DNA from: Rhodocyclaceae bacterium
GTDB taxonomy: Bacteria; Pseudomonadota; Gammaproteobacteria; Burkholderiales; Rhodocyclaceae
Assembly (NCBI GenBank): GCA_013426785.1
Contig: JACDZI010000020.1
Location: 1-45,335, forward strand
Reading direction: 5' to 3'
Length of the DNA: 45,335 bases
The notes under the pieces are model-generated. The model searched no databases. It was not told the DNA's origin and saw only the letters and a program-made list of their open reading frames with translations. Below are positions 26,728-34,833 of this stretch, one piece after another. Position 1 is the first letter of the stretch. Each line of letters begins with the position of its first letter. The position numbers and the translations under genes were made by a program.

Positions 26728-27602
26728 GCGACGCAGAAGAAACCAGCCCGGGCAGTGCGGAAAAAGTCGGCGCTGGCAGGACGGCGCCGCCCCAGTCCAA
26801 GGAGCGCAAGCAGCAGGCACGCCGCCGTGTGTTGCGCACCATTCTGCTGACTGGCGGCGTATTGGGCGCAGCGCTGTCTGGCTATCTGCCGATTGCCTAT
26901 GCCCAGAAAACCCGCCTTCGGCCACCTGGTGCGCTCGACGAACAGGACTTCCTCTCCAGCTGCATCAAGTGTGGTCAATGCGTTCAGGTCTGCCCGGTAC
27001 AGGCCATCAAGCTGGCCGATCTGGCCGACGGTTATGGTCAGGGCGTGCCCTACATCGAAGCGCGTGAGCAGGCCTGCGATTTCTCATGTGATGCGGTGCA
27101 ATGCATCCTTGCCTGCCCGACGGGTTCGCTGACTTATCGCAAGCCGGCGTTCATGCCGGTGCGCCCCGGTGCCAAGCTGGCCAGCAAGCCGATCCTCCTC
27201 GCCAAGGAAAGCGATGCCGAGCCGACGCTGAACCTTGCCGAACGCATCGGCGTAGCGCGGCTGACGCGCCCCGAATCCTGCCTGGCCATCCAGGGCAAGG
27301 GCTTCAAGGGCCCGGCGCGCGGTGCCGAATTTAAGGGTGAATTGCGCTACATGTCGGTGGATCGCTGGAAGCCGATCCCGATCAGCGAACACCCCTACGA
27401 CACCGCGTTGTGCGACCTGTGCGTGCAGGCCTGCCCGGTCAAGGGCGCGATCAGCATCGAAGCCGTGTTCGCGCCAGACGGCAGTTCGCGCAAGTCGCCG
27501 GTCGTCCATGAACCCTGCGTCGGCTGTGGCGTGTGCGAGATGGTCTGCCCCACCGAGCCGGCCAGCATCGAAATCATGCCGGGCGAGGGGTGGCGCGCAT
27601 GA
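26724..27602 (+). CDS. nosG: NosG, 4x[4Fe-4S] membrane-attached ferredoxin-like protein
   Basis: 292 residues: an N-terminal cytosolic tail of about 35 residues, one span (ILLTGGVLGAALSGYL), then four Cys clusters, CIKCGQCVQVCP, CDFSCDAVQCILACP, CDLCVQACP and CVGCGVCEMVCP, as in NapG/NosG. It is proposed to pass electrons from menaquinol/quinol to the NosH-cytochrome branch. The tail contains a perfect dispersed-repeat copy giving AEKVGAGRTAP. NosG and nosH overlap by ATGA. Confidence 0.95.
   Translation: MSDAEETSPGSAEKVGAGRTAPPQSKERKQQARRRVLRTILLTGGVLGAALSGYLPIAYAQKTRLRPPGALDEQDFLSSCIKCGQCVQVCPVQAIKLADLADGYGQGVPYIEAREQACDFSCDAVQCILACPTGSLTYRKPAFMPVRPGAKLASKPILLAKESDAEPTLNLAERIGVARLTRPESCLAIQGKGFKGPARGAEFKGELRYMSVDRWKPIPISEHPYDTALCDLCVQACPVKGAISIEAVFAPDGSSRKSPVVHEPCVGCGVCEMVCPTEPASIEIMPGEGWRA
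26762..26785 (-). repeat. Dispersed 24-bp repeat, copy 8 (in nosG)
   Basis: Consensus copy; in the nosG frame it encodes KVGAGRTA within the N-terminal tail, before the membrane span. Confidence 0.9.
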
Positions 27603-28585
27603 AAGAGATTTTGCGGCAACGCTTCATCGAGCAGATTTTCGTCATGTTCGGCCGCGAGCCGCGCAAGCCGGCACAAATTACCGAACGTGCCCTGCGGGCC
27701 CATGAACTCAAGCGCATGACCAACAAGCAGGACCTGCAGGCCATGAAAGCGCACATGCGCTCTCATGAGGAGAAGTCGACGCGCTGGCGCAACCGGCGCT
27801 GGCTGACGCTGATCGCAATCAACCTGCTGTTCGTGCTGTCCTTCGCCCTCGACATCCAGATCCTCGAAGGGGCGCTGACGGCCTCGCGTTTCATCGGCTT
27901 CCACCTCATTGACCTCAACTCGGCCATCCAGGTGATGCTGGCGCACAAGCACATCATCACCAACCTGCTGATAGGCACCGCCACGGTGCTGGTGCTGTGG
28001 ATCCTGTTCGGTGGACGCAGCTTCTGCTCCTGGGTCTGTCCCTACCACCTGCTGGCCGAATGGGCGGAAAAGATTCACCTGTGGCTCGCTGCCAAAAAGC
28101 TGGTGACCGACCAGCCGATCGACCGTCGTCTGCGCAGCGTGTTCTGGGTGGCCTTCGCCCTGCTTGCCGTCGTCACCGGCTATACCGTGTTCGAATCGAT
28201 CTCGCCGACCGGCATCCTGTCGCGGGCGATGATCTATGGCAGCGGCCTGCTGGCGCTGCTGTGGGTGCTGGCACTGCTGGTGTTCGAGATCTTTTTCGTG
28301 CGCCGCGCCTGGTGCCGCTACGCCTGCCCGATCGGCCTGACCTACGGCGTGGTCGGCATCGTCTCGCCGGTGCGCATCAAATATACGCTCGATGGCTGCT
28401 TCCACGAAGGCGATTGCCGCAAGGTCTGCCTGGTTCCCCACGTGCTTGACACCGTCATCAAGGGGCGCGCCGTGGATACCGAGGTGCCGATCGGCCCGGA
28501 CTGCACGCGTTGCGGCCTGTGCGTCGACACCTGCCCGACCGGTTCGCTGAAATTCGAGGTCAAGGGCCTGTCAAAGTTGATGTAA
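27599..28585 (+). CDS. nosH: NosH, membrane iron-sulfur quinol-oxidising protein
   Basis: 328 residues from ATG 27599, which overlaps the nosG stop. Four spans (first LTLIAINLLFVLSFALDI) surround the CxxxCP motifs CSWVCPYH and CRYACPIG, followed by the C-terminal CDxx-type cluster HEGDCRKVCLVPH and the final ferredoxin motif CTRCGLCVDTCPTG. This is the NapH/CcoG-like layout. With NosG it forms the quinol dehydrogenase of clade II nos systems, which lack NosR; no NosR is seen in this window. Confidence 0.95.
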   Translation: MKEILRQRFIEQIFVMFGREPRKPAQITERALRAHELKRMTNKQDLQAMKAHMRSHEEKSTRWRNRRWLTLIAINLLFVLSFALDIQILEGALTASRFIGFHLIDLNSAIQVMLAHKHIITNLLIGTATVLVLWILFGGRSFCSWVCPYHLLAEWAEKIHLWLAAKKLVTDQPIDRRLRSVFWVAFALLAVVTGYTVFESISPTGILSRAMIYGSGLLALLWVLALLVFEIFFVRRAWCRYACPIGLTYGVVGIVSPVRIKYTLDGCFHEGDCRKVCLVPHVLDTVIKGRAVDTEVPIGPDCTRCGLCVDTCPTGSLKFEVKGLSKLM

Positions 28586-28608
28586 GTCTCATCGGTACTA
28601 CTCCCGCC

Positions 28609-29484
28609 ATGATTCGTTGTGAAAATCTTTCCAAAAACTTTCGGCGCGCCCGCGTGCTCGACGGCATCAATCTCGACATCGCGCTCGGCGAGCGGATTGC
28701 CCTGATCGGTTCCAACGGCGCGGGCAAGACCACCCTGTTCCGCTGTTTGCTGGGCGAATATGTGTATGACGGCAAGATCAGCATCGAGGGGCATGCGCCA
28801 CGCACCGAACGTACCCGCGTACTCGGCAATATCGGCTTCGTGCCGCAACTGCCACCACCTCTGAAAATGCCAGTGGGACAGTTGATCGAGTTTTCCGCCG
28901 CGTTGTCCGGAGCCGACCCGCACCAGATCGACGCCATCGCCGCCCGCCTTGGCCTGGACGTCGCCAGCATCCGCACCCGTCCTTTTATCAAACTCTCGGG
29001 CGGCATGAAGCAGAAACTGCTGATCGCCATCGCCCTGGGCCGTTCTGCCAAACTGCTGATCATGGACGAACCGGCTGCCAACCTCGATCCGGAAGCGCGA
29101 AAAATCTTCTTCGACCTGCTGGCCGAACGCCAGCACAACGCGACGATGATCATCTCCAGCCACCGCATCGACGAGGTGGCGGCACTGGTCAATCGCGTCA
29201 TCGAAATGGACCTGGGCAAGATCGTGCTCGACGACAAGGTGGCCGACGATGTCTCGCTCTCCGGCCGCTTCGCCTGCCGGCTGTTGGCGCGGCGCGCCGA
29301 TGCCGCCCTGGCCAAGACGCTCGCCACCTGGCAATTCACCGCCGACGCGGACGGCTGCGTCTGGCAGGGTGAAGTCGCCGGACCGGATCGCCTGCGCTTT
29401 ATTGGCATGTTGTCACGTTACGTCGCGCTGATCGCCGACCTGCGCCTCACTGAAAAAGTCGGCGCTGGCAGGACGGCAGAATGA
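28609..29484 (+). CDS. nosF: NosF, ABC-type ATPase
   Basis: 291 residues from ATG 28609 (MIRCENLSKNF). Walker A GSNGAGKT (about 38-45), the Q-loop, signature LSGGMKQK, Walker B LLIMDEPAANLDP and the H-loop SSHRIDE are intact. It is the ATPase of the NosFY transporter that energises NosD. The last eleven residues TEKVGAGRTAE come from a dispersed-repeat copy, so the native C-terminus has been replaced or extended, and the ATGA overlap with nosL lies right after the repeat. Confidence 0.95.
   Translation: MIRCENLSKNFRRARVLDGINLDIALGERIALIGSNGAGKTTLFRCLLGEYVYDGKISIEGHAPRTERTRVLGNIGFVPQLPPPLKMPVGQLIEFSAALSGADPHQIDAIAARLGLDVASIRTRPFIKLSGGMKQKLLIAIALGRSAKLLIMDEPAANLDPEARKIFFDLLAERQHNATMIISSHRIDEVAALVNRVIEMDLGKIVLDDKVADDVSLSGRFACRLLARRADAALAKTLATWQFTADADGCVWQGEVAGPDRLRFIGMLSRYVALIADLRLTEKVGAGRTAE
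29454..29477 (-). repeat. Dispersed 24-bp repeat, copy 9 (3' end of nosF)
   Basis: Consensus copy; encodes KVGAGRTA as the C-terminus of NosF, four nt before the nosL start. Confidence 0.9.
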
Positions 29485-29957
29485 GCATGGATCGCCGTCG
29501 CTTCCTTGCCACGCTGGTAATGACACCCGTTGCGAAGTCGCTGGCTGGCTGCGGCAGCAAGGGCGACTGGCCGGAGGGCATGGCCGAGATCAAATGGGAC
29601 CGCGACACCTGCGTCCGCTGCAACATGGTGATTTCCGACCGCCGTTTTGCCGCCGAAATGCGTGGCGGTGAAAAAGACACGGTGCTCAAGTTCGACGACA
29701 TCGGCTGCCTGGTGTTCTGGCTGCGCGACAAGGCGGAGTCCCACCCTTGGATGACCACCGCCGCCGCCCGCATGTGGGTCGCCGATGCCAGCGGCAAACT
29801 CAGTGAGGCGGTGCGCTGGCTCGATCCACGCCAAGCGCAGTTCCTCGGCGGCCGCACTTCACCGATGGGCTACAACTTCGCTGCCACGCCTTATCCGCAG
29901 GCTGGCAGCGTTGATTTCACCACGCTGCGCGAGCATGTTCTGGCTAAAGGAAAATGA
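29481..29957 (+). CDS. nosL: NosL, copper-binding lipoprotein chaperone
   Basis: 158 residues with a lipoprotein signal (MSMDRRRFLATLVM, lipobox LAGC) and the conserved CVRCNM motif, a CxxCxM Cu(I) site seen in NosL. The C-terminal NosL fold includes SPMGYNFAAT. NosL delivers Cu(I) to apo-NosZ in the periplasm. The start overlaps the nosF stop (ATGA), and nosY follows by 13 nt. Confidence 0.95.
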   Translation: MSMDRRRFLATLVMTPVAKSLAGCGSKGDWPEGMAEIKWDRDTCVRCNMVISDRRFAAEMRGGEKDTVLKFDDIGCLVFWLRDKAESHPWMTTAAARMWVADASGKLSEAVRWLDPRQAQFLGGRTSPMGYNFAATPYPQAGSVDFTTLREHVLAKGK

Positions 29958-29970
29958 GGGCAAATAAGCG

Positions 29971-30798
29971 ATGAAACAACTCTGGCTCTCTGCCCGCCTC
30001 GATATCGTCGAATCGCTGCGCGCCCGCTGGTTCATGATTTACACCGCCGTCTTCGGCGGCATCGTTGCGCTGCTGTTCCTGTTCGGCCTCACCGAATCGC
30101 GCGTGCTCGGCTTCATCGGCCTGTCGCGCCTTTTGGTCACTTACATCCAACTCACCATGGCGATCCTGCCGATCTTCGTCCTGATCACTACCGTGCGCTC
30201 GGTGGCCGGCGACCGTGAAGCCGGCGTGTACGAATACCTGCTCTCCCTGCCGGTCAGCTTGGGCGCCTGGTTCTGGGGCAAGATCCTCGGTCGCTACCTG
30301 GTCGTCTTTGCGCCGGTGTTCCTCGCCATGCTGGCGGCGGTAGTCATCGCCCTGGTCAAGGGTATTGATGTGCCGTGGGACATGTTCGGCTACTACACCG
30401 CCCTCCTCGCCGCCATGGCGGCCTGCTTCCTCGGCCTCGGCATGCTGATCTCGGCCGTGGCGCGCAGCACCGACATGGCGCAGGGCGCCGCCTTCATGAC
30501 CTGGCTGGTGCTGCTGCTGTTCCTCGACCTGATCCTGCTCGGCGTGATGATCCAGGGCCGTATCGCCCCGGAACTGGCCGTCAGCATCGCGCTGGTCAAT
30601 CCGCTACAGGTGTTCCGCACGGCGGCGCTAGCGCTGTTCGATCCACAACTGATAGTGCTTGGCCCGGCCGCCTACGTGATCCTCGATACCTTTGGTGCCA
30701 CGGGCTACAAGTTGTTCGCGCTGGCCTATCCGACCTCACTCGGACTGGTGGCAGCCGGACTCGGCTTCTTCATCTTCCGACGCGGGGATCTGCCGTGA
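29971..30798 (+). CDS. nosY: NosY, ABC-2 permease
   Basis: 275 residues with six membrane spans (first LRARWFMIYTAVFGGIVALL), the REAGVYEYLLSLPVSLGAWFWGK motif of ABC-2 permeases and a terminal span. It partners NosF and NosD in sulfur/copper cluster assembly. Its stop overlaps the GTG start of the Sco-fusion gene (30795-30798). Confidence 0.95.
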   Translation: MKQLWLSARLDIVESLRARWFMIYTAVFGGIVALLFLFGLTESRVLGFIGLSRLLVTYIQLTMAILPIFVLITTVRSVAGDREAGVYEYLLSLPVSLGAWFWGKILGRYLVVFAPVFLAMLAAVVIALVKGIDVPWDMFGYYTALLAAMAACFLGLGMLISAVARSTDMAQGAAFMTWLVLLLFLDLILLGVMIQGRIAPELAVSIALVNPLQVFRTAALALFDPQLIVLGPAAYVILDTFGATGYKLFALAYPTSLGLVAAGLGFFIFRRGDLP

Positions 30799-31706
30799 AG
30801 CGCACTGTCCTGCTGCTGCTCGGCGTTCTTTTCTGCGGCTGGGCCAGCTTAGCCGAGCCAGCTGACCGAACCAACGAAACCGTCGCGAAGCTCGGCCGCA
30901 TCAATGGACAGGCGCTGGCCTGCAACTATCCGGACGTCGTCAGCCGGACAAAGGGCACCCTGGTTGCTCGTGTGGCGAAAACTCGTTCTTTCGGGGAAAT
31001 CTTTGAAACAGCTACGAATACCGCCTTTCTGGCCGTCGGCCCAAACAAGAGTGGCTGTCCCTCTGCGGCCGCATTGAACGTCGAACTGGAGATCGCGGCC
31101 AGGGTCTTCGCCCCGTCCAGCGCGCACCTGTTTGCGACATACAGCGATACACCGGAAGTCGGGATCAACCCCCGCTATCTGCTGCAAGCCGCCAACGGCC
31201 GCGCCATCACGGACAGTGATTTTCCGGACCGCTTTCAGTTGATCAGCTTCGGCTATACCTTCTGCCCGGACATCTGCCCCACCACCTTGGCCGAGATGGC
31301 AAGTATCCTGAAAGAGTTGGACGACCTCGCCCCGCGTATCCAGATGTTGTTCATCTCCGTCGACCCGGAACGCGACACACTCGCCCAATTGGGTGCCTAT
31401 ACCGGATTCTTCGATGCACGCATCGTCGGTGCGACCGGTTCACCCGCCTTGGTCAGGCGCGCCGCCGACAACTTCAGAGTGCGCTACGAAAAGGTCGTGG
31501 AACCGGGCACGGATGCCACGCAATATGCCGTCGACCATACATCTGGCATGTATTTGCTGGCACCCGGCGGGCAGTTCCTGACCAAATTTTCCTATGGCAT
31601 GCGGGTGGGAGAAGTGCTGGAACGTATCAAGGCCGAGATGGCAGAGCGACCGCTACCCGCGGCTGATTTTGAACCTATCTCAGAAAGCCAGTTGCAAACC
31701 AGGTGA
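30795..31706 (+). CDS. Sco1/SenC protein fused to an N-terminal Cys domain
   Basis: 303 residues from GTG 30795, which overlaps the nosY stop. A signal peptide (VLLLLGVLFCGWASLA) is followed by an extra domain of about 85 residues with paired Cys (LACNYPDVVS, SGCPSAAALN) of a small periplasmic family I cannot name. A normal Sco domain then starts near residue 125: CPDIC (YTFCPDICPT), FISVDPERDT, VDHTSGMYLL. The Sco part (31173-31652) is identical over 480 bp to the gene at 33109. A GTG start and coupling to nosY point to a role in NosZ copper supply. The upstream reading frame inside nosY is ignored. Confidence 0.85.
   Translation: MKRTVLLLLGVLFCGWASLAEPADRTNETVAKLGRINGQALACNYPDVVSRTKGTLVARVAKTRSFGEIFETATNTAFLAVGPNKSGCPSAAALNVELEIAARVFAPSSAHLFATYSDTPEVGINPRYLLQAANGRAITDSDFPDRFQLISFGYTFCPDICPTTLAEMASILKELDDLAPRIQMLFISVDPERDTLAQLGAYTGFFDARIVGATGSPALVRRAADNFRVRYEKVVEPGTDATQYAVDHTSGMYLLAPGGQFLTKFSYGMRVGEVLERIKAEMAERPLPAADFEPISESQLQTR
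31173..31652 (+). repeat. 480-bp perfect direct repeat, left copy
   Basis: Identical base by base to 33253-33732 (offset 2080). It covers almost the entire Sco domain; similarity drops sharply outside both borders (left: CAACCCC versus CAATCCG; right: CCGCTACCC versus CCGTAACCC, which makes a stop codon in the right copy). Confidence 0.97.
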
Positions 31707-31769
31707 TGATGGCACTGCCCATAAGCGGTTACATTAGAACTGACGGATTGGATCGTTGGGGATAAGCGC

Positions 31770-32480
31770 ATGTCACTCCAACCAAAATATCATCTCGACA
31801 TTCCCAGCCTGCTGGTCAGAATGCCCCTGTTTCAGGAGCTTTCGTCTGACCAACTGGCGCACATCGCTGCCCAAGTCCGGGAAAAACGTCTAGCCAAGGG
31901 AAAAATGCTGTTCCAGAAGGGAGACTCACCCCAAGACGGCATGTTCTCAGTCGTGTTTGGACAGGTCAAGCTGGCCTTCCCATCTCCCAGCGGCAACGAA
32001 AAGGTAGTCGATATCGTCGAGCCCAACCAACTGTTTGGCGAGGGAGTGATTTTCATGGATCAGCCCTATCCGTTGTTTGCCGAGGCTGTCATCGACAGTC
32101 TATTGCTGCATATTCCCAAAACCCTCCTGTTCGAATTGATTGGGCACGACCCCACCTTTGCTCGCCAAATGCTGGCCGGCATGTCAATGCGCCTGCATTC
32201 GTTAATCCAGGATGTCGAATCCTATTCGCTGCGTTCCAGCGCCCAGCGCGTCGTCGGCTATCTGATGCAGCTTTGTCCGCATAAAAGCAAGGACGACTGC
32301 GCGACAAACCTTGTCATCAACCTGCCAATCTCCAAGCAGTTGATCGCCTCGCGCCTCAACCTTACGCCGGAAACCCTTTCACGCATCTTTCACGATCTGG
32401 CTGCGGCAAAGCTGATCAGCGTGGCTGGCAAGAAAATCACCATCCATAACCTCACGCGGCTGCAAGAATATGATCTCTGA
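31770..32480 (+). CDS. dnr: DNR-like Crp/Fnr-family transcription regulator
   Basis: 236 residues: cyclic-nucleotide-binding-like beta roll (about 12-130) and winged HTH (about 150-225). The N-terminus lacks the Cys cluster of FNR, so it is not a [4Fe-4S] sensor, which fits the DNR/NNR class that senses NO by heme. The recognition helix LTPETLSRIFHDL keeps E-T-x-S-R, the FNR pattern that reads TTGAY-N4-RTCAA. Three such sites occur in the window (11916, 17813, 34400). It sits after the nos genes, in keeping with control of N2O respiration. The 63-nt gap before it has no FNR box. Confidence 0.88.
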   Translation: MSLQPKYHLDIPSLLVRMPLFQELSSDQLAHIAAQVREKRLAKGKMLFQKGDSPQDGMFSVVFGQVKLAFPSPSGNEKVVDIVEPNQLFGEGVIFMDQPYPLFAEAVIDSLLLHIPKTLLFELIGHDPTFARQMLAGMSMRLHSLIQDVESYSLRSSAQRVVGYLMQLCPHKSKDDCATNLVINLPISKQLIASRLNLTPETLSRIFHDLAAAKLISVAGKKITIHNLTRLQEYDL

Positions 32481-32629
32481 AGACGGCGTAGTAATAGTGA
32501 CGGCATCCTGACGGCGGCATATACCTCCTCGTTGTTACCAGCGGCGAAGCCAAAATTGCCACAGCCCACCAACTGGCATCACCTTTCGCATCTGTTAAAG
32601 TCACCTCATCCTAGAAAGGCATCCCGTCC

Positions 32630-33112
32630 ATGAAATGGCTATTAGCCCTGCTCGTCTGCCTGATCACCCTGCCGGCCACAGCGGAGGAGAGCGCTTCCCT
32701 CTTTACCGCCACGCTGACCGGCCTGGACGACAAACCCGTCGCGCTGGCGCAATGGCAAGGCAAGCCGCTGATCGTCAACTTCTGGGCGCGCTGGTGCGGC
32801 CCCTGCCGCACCGAGATACCCGAATTGATCAAGCTGCGCCGGGACAATAAATCGAAAGGTATGGAGGTGCTGGGCATTGCCATCGAGGACCAGACCGAAC
32901 CGGTGCGCGATTTCGCCAAGGCCTATGAGATGGACTACCCGATCCTGCTGGCGAAGGACCAGGGCTTCGCACTGATGAAGGCGCTCGGTAACACCAAGAT
33001 GGGCCTACCCTTCACCGTGGCGATCGATCGGCGGGGCAAAGTGGTCGTGGTGAAAATGGGCGCGATGAAAGCAGAAGAACTGGCCGCGGCCGCCCGGGCC
33101 GTGCTGCCATGA
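32630..33112 (+). CDS. TlpA-like exported thiol-disulfide oxidoreductase
   Basis: 160 residues: signal peptide (MKWLLALLVCLITLPATA), thioredoxin fold with ARWCGPCRTEIPEL (CGPC, about residues 57-60), the family GxxVLGIAIEDQ segment and cis-Pro GLPFTVAIDRRG. TlpA proteins reduce Sco or CuA cysteines before Cu loading, and the next gene is a Sco with an overlapping start (ATGA), so a TlpA-Sco reductant/chaperone pair is likely. Confidence 0.92.
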   Translation: MKWLLALLVCLITLPATAEESASLFTATLTGLDDKPVALAQWQGKPLIVNFWARWCGPCRTEIPELIKLRRDNKSKGMEVLGIAIEDQTEPVRDFAKAYEMDYPILLAKDQGFALMKALGNTKMGLPFTVAIDRRGKVVVVKMGAMKAEELAAAARAVLP

Positions 33113-33735
33113 TTACCCATGAACATTCCGGTATGCAGACCCTCATCCGATTATTCCTTGCATTCGGGATATGCTTGACCAGTTGCGCCAGCATCGCAGC
33201 CGAACCGGCTGCACCGACCAATGAAACTGTGGCGGACTCTGGTATCAATCCGCGCTATCTGCTGCAAGCCGCCAACGGCCGCGCCATCACGGACAGTGAT
33301 TTTCCGGACCGCTTTCAGTTGATCAGCTTCGGCTATACCTTCTGCCCGGACATCTGCCCCACCACCTTGGCCGAGATGGCAAGTATCCTGAAAGAGTTGG
33401 ACGACCTCGCCCCGCGTATCCAGATGTTGTTCATCTCCGTCGACCCGGAACGCGACACACTCGCCCAATTGGGTGCCTATACCGGATTCTTCGATGCACG
33501 CATCGTCGGTGCGACCGGTTCACCCGCCTTGGTCAGGCGCGCCGCCGACAACTTCAGAGTGCGCTACGAAAAGGTCGTGGAACCGGGCACGGATGCCACG
33601 CAATATGCCGTCGACCATACATCTGGCATGTATTTGCTGGCACCCGGCGGGCAGTTCCTGACCAAATTTTCCTATGGCATGCGGGTGGGAGAAGTGCTGG
33701 AACGTATCAAGGCCGAGATGGCAGAGCGACCGTAA
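33109..33735 (+). CDS. Sco1/SenC copper chaperone (second, short form)
   Basis: 208 residues if started at ATG 33109 overlapping tlpA, or about 200 from Met 33133 (MQTLIRLFLAFGICLTSC), where LTSC may be a lipobox. After a short linker (PAAPTNETVADSG) the Sco domain is identical to that of the 30795 gene (CPDIC, VDPERDT, VDHTSG) and ends at TAA exactly where the 480-bp repeat ends. It lacks the N-terminal Cys domain of the first copy. Confidence 0.93.
   Translation: MITHEHSGMQTLIRLFLAFGICLTSCASIAAEPAAPTNETVADSGINPRYLLQAANGRAITDSDFPDRFQLISFGYTFCPDICPTTLAEMASILKELDDLAPRIQMLFISVDPERDTLAQLGAYTGFFDARIVGATGSPALVRRAADNFRVRYEKVVEPGTDATQYAVDHTSGMYLLAPGGQFLTKFSYGMRVGEVLERIKAEMAERP
33253..33732 (+). repeat. 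480-bp perfect direct repeat, right copy
   Basis: Identical to 31173-31652. The repeat stops at the TAA codon of the right Sco gene, while the left copy reads on for 18 more residues. Confidence 0.97.
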
Positions 33736-33781
33736 CCCGTAGCTGATGTAGCCAGGTATCGCTGATCCGCAAGCAGCCTCG

Positions 33782-34342
33782 CTACCACCAGTGCTCTGGA
33801 TAACGTCGCGATCGCGGCAGGTTGTTCACCACCAGCGCCACCACCAGCAGGATCAGCGGTCCGACTGTTGCCGGCATCAATACGAACCAAAATCCCAAGT
33901 GCTGGATTTCCGGGACGCCGAGTGTCGCGATCATGGCAGTCGCGCCACCCGGTGGATGCAGCGTGCGGGTGTAATGCATCAGCACGATCGCGGTGGACAC
34001 CGCCAGCGCCTGGGCCAGGCCCGGGATGGCATGAAACAGTTGCCAGCAGGCGACGCCCACCAGCGCGGAAACAATATGTCCCCCGACCAGATTGCGGGGT
34101 TGCGCCAGCGGACTTTTCGGTACGCCATACAACAGTACAGCCGAGGCGCCGAAGGAGCCAATCATCAGGGAAAGACCGTAGCCATTGAGGTATTGCGCTT
34201 CCAGCAGGGCAATGGCGCCGATTCCCGTGAAGGCCCCCAGCCACGACCAGAAAATTTGGGCATGGCCGACCCGCGTTACCACCTCTGCCGGGTTGGCTCG
34301 CCATTTGCGCAGGTAGTCAAGCAGGTTGGGTTCGATCTTCAT
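33782..34342 (-). CDS. HPP-family integral membrane protein
   Basis: 186 residues from ATG 34342, with four spans and the HPP motif region TLHPPGGATA. The family is linked to nitrite transport in plants and cyanobacteria, and it is found by nitrogen-oxide respiration genes in bacteria. A near-perfect FNR/DNR box (34400-34413) is 57 nt from its start, the same distance as for the FixH-like gene. This supports joint regulation with the nos genes. Exact substrate unknown. Confidence 0.85.
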   Translation of the reverse strand: MKIEPNLLDYLRKWRANPAEVVTRVGHAQIFWSWLGAFTGIGAIALLEAQYLNGYGLSLMIGSFGASAVLLYGVPKSPLAQPRNLVGGHIVSALVGVACWQLFHAIPGLAQALAVSTAIVLMHYTRTLHPPGGATAMIATLGVPEIQHLGFWFVLMPATVGPLILLVVALVVNNLPRSRRYPEHWW

Positions 34343-34399
34343 GGAACGACCACAGGGAAAACATAGACAGCATCCTGATAGATGCTGGCCTGGATGTCA

Positions 34400-34413
34400 T
34401 TGATGAAGATCAG
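34400..34413 (-). promoter_or_regulatory. FNR/DNR-type box upstream of the HPP gene
   Basis: TTGAT-GAAG-ATCAG on the plus strand matches TTGAY-N4-RTCAA at all but the last base (13 of 14 positions counting the spacer). It lies 57 nt before the HPP start on the minus strand, and just downstream of the STAS stop at 34449. Confidence 0.5.
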
Positions 34414-34448
34414 TTGCGGCGCCGGGCGAGACGCCGGAAAACACCGGA

Positions 34449-34754
34449 TCAGGACAAGTTGAACAACTGGTCGAACTGCGCTGCCGTGATTGTTTGCTTG
34501 ACCATGCCGCGCGCATTGGCCAGGGTGACGGTCTTGTCACGTTTTCTTGCCTTGTCGCGCGTCACCAGCAGCATGCCCAGCGCCGAGCTATCGATGTAAT
34601 CGACACCACCTAGCTCGATACGAATCTCGGCCGTCGGTGTCGTGGCAATCGCGCCCTCAACCTGGGACATGAATTGTTCCCGCGTGGAAAAGTCATAACG
34701 CCCAGTCAGCCGGACCTGCAGAAAATCCGCTACCGTCGATATTTCGATTTGCAT
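34449..34754 (-). CDS. STAS-domain protein (anti-sigma-factor-antagonist type)
   Basis: 101 residues: single STAS domain with VRLTGRYDFSTREQF, then RIELGGVDYIDSSALGMLLV. The DSSALG is the Ser-containing motif phosphorylated in SpoIIAA/RsbV. No kinase or phosphatase partner lies next to it. It could also serve a membrane-lipid or stress pathway. Regulation of the HPP gene or the Mn exporter cannot be claimed. Confidence 0.85.
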   Translation of the reverse strand: MQIEISTVADFLQVRLTGRYDFSTREQFMSQVEGAIATTPTAEIRIELGGVDYIDSSALGMLLVTRDKARKRDKTVTLANARGMVKQTITAAQFDQLFNLS

Positions 34755-34833
34755 AATACGGCTCCCCTGAAGCTGTTACCTTGATGACCGAAGGATAATC
34801 CAAAAGCGTAAATTGAGGCACTGCGATGTCTGG

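Noticed and set aside
17937-30798. Search for nosR or nosX in the nos cluster
   Set aside because: No FMN-binding NosR/NosX-like product was found; NosG/NosH/NosB and the cytochromes fill this place, as usual for clade II.
34778-34795. TTGATGACCGAAGGATAAT before the STAS gene as a FNR box
   Set aside because: Only one half-site is present; the other half does not match RTCAA.
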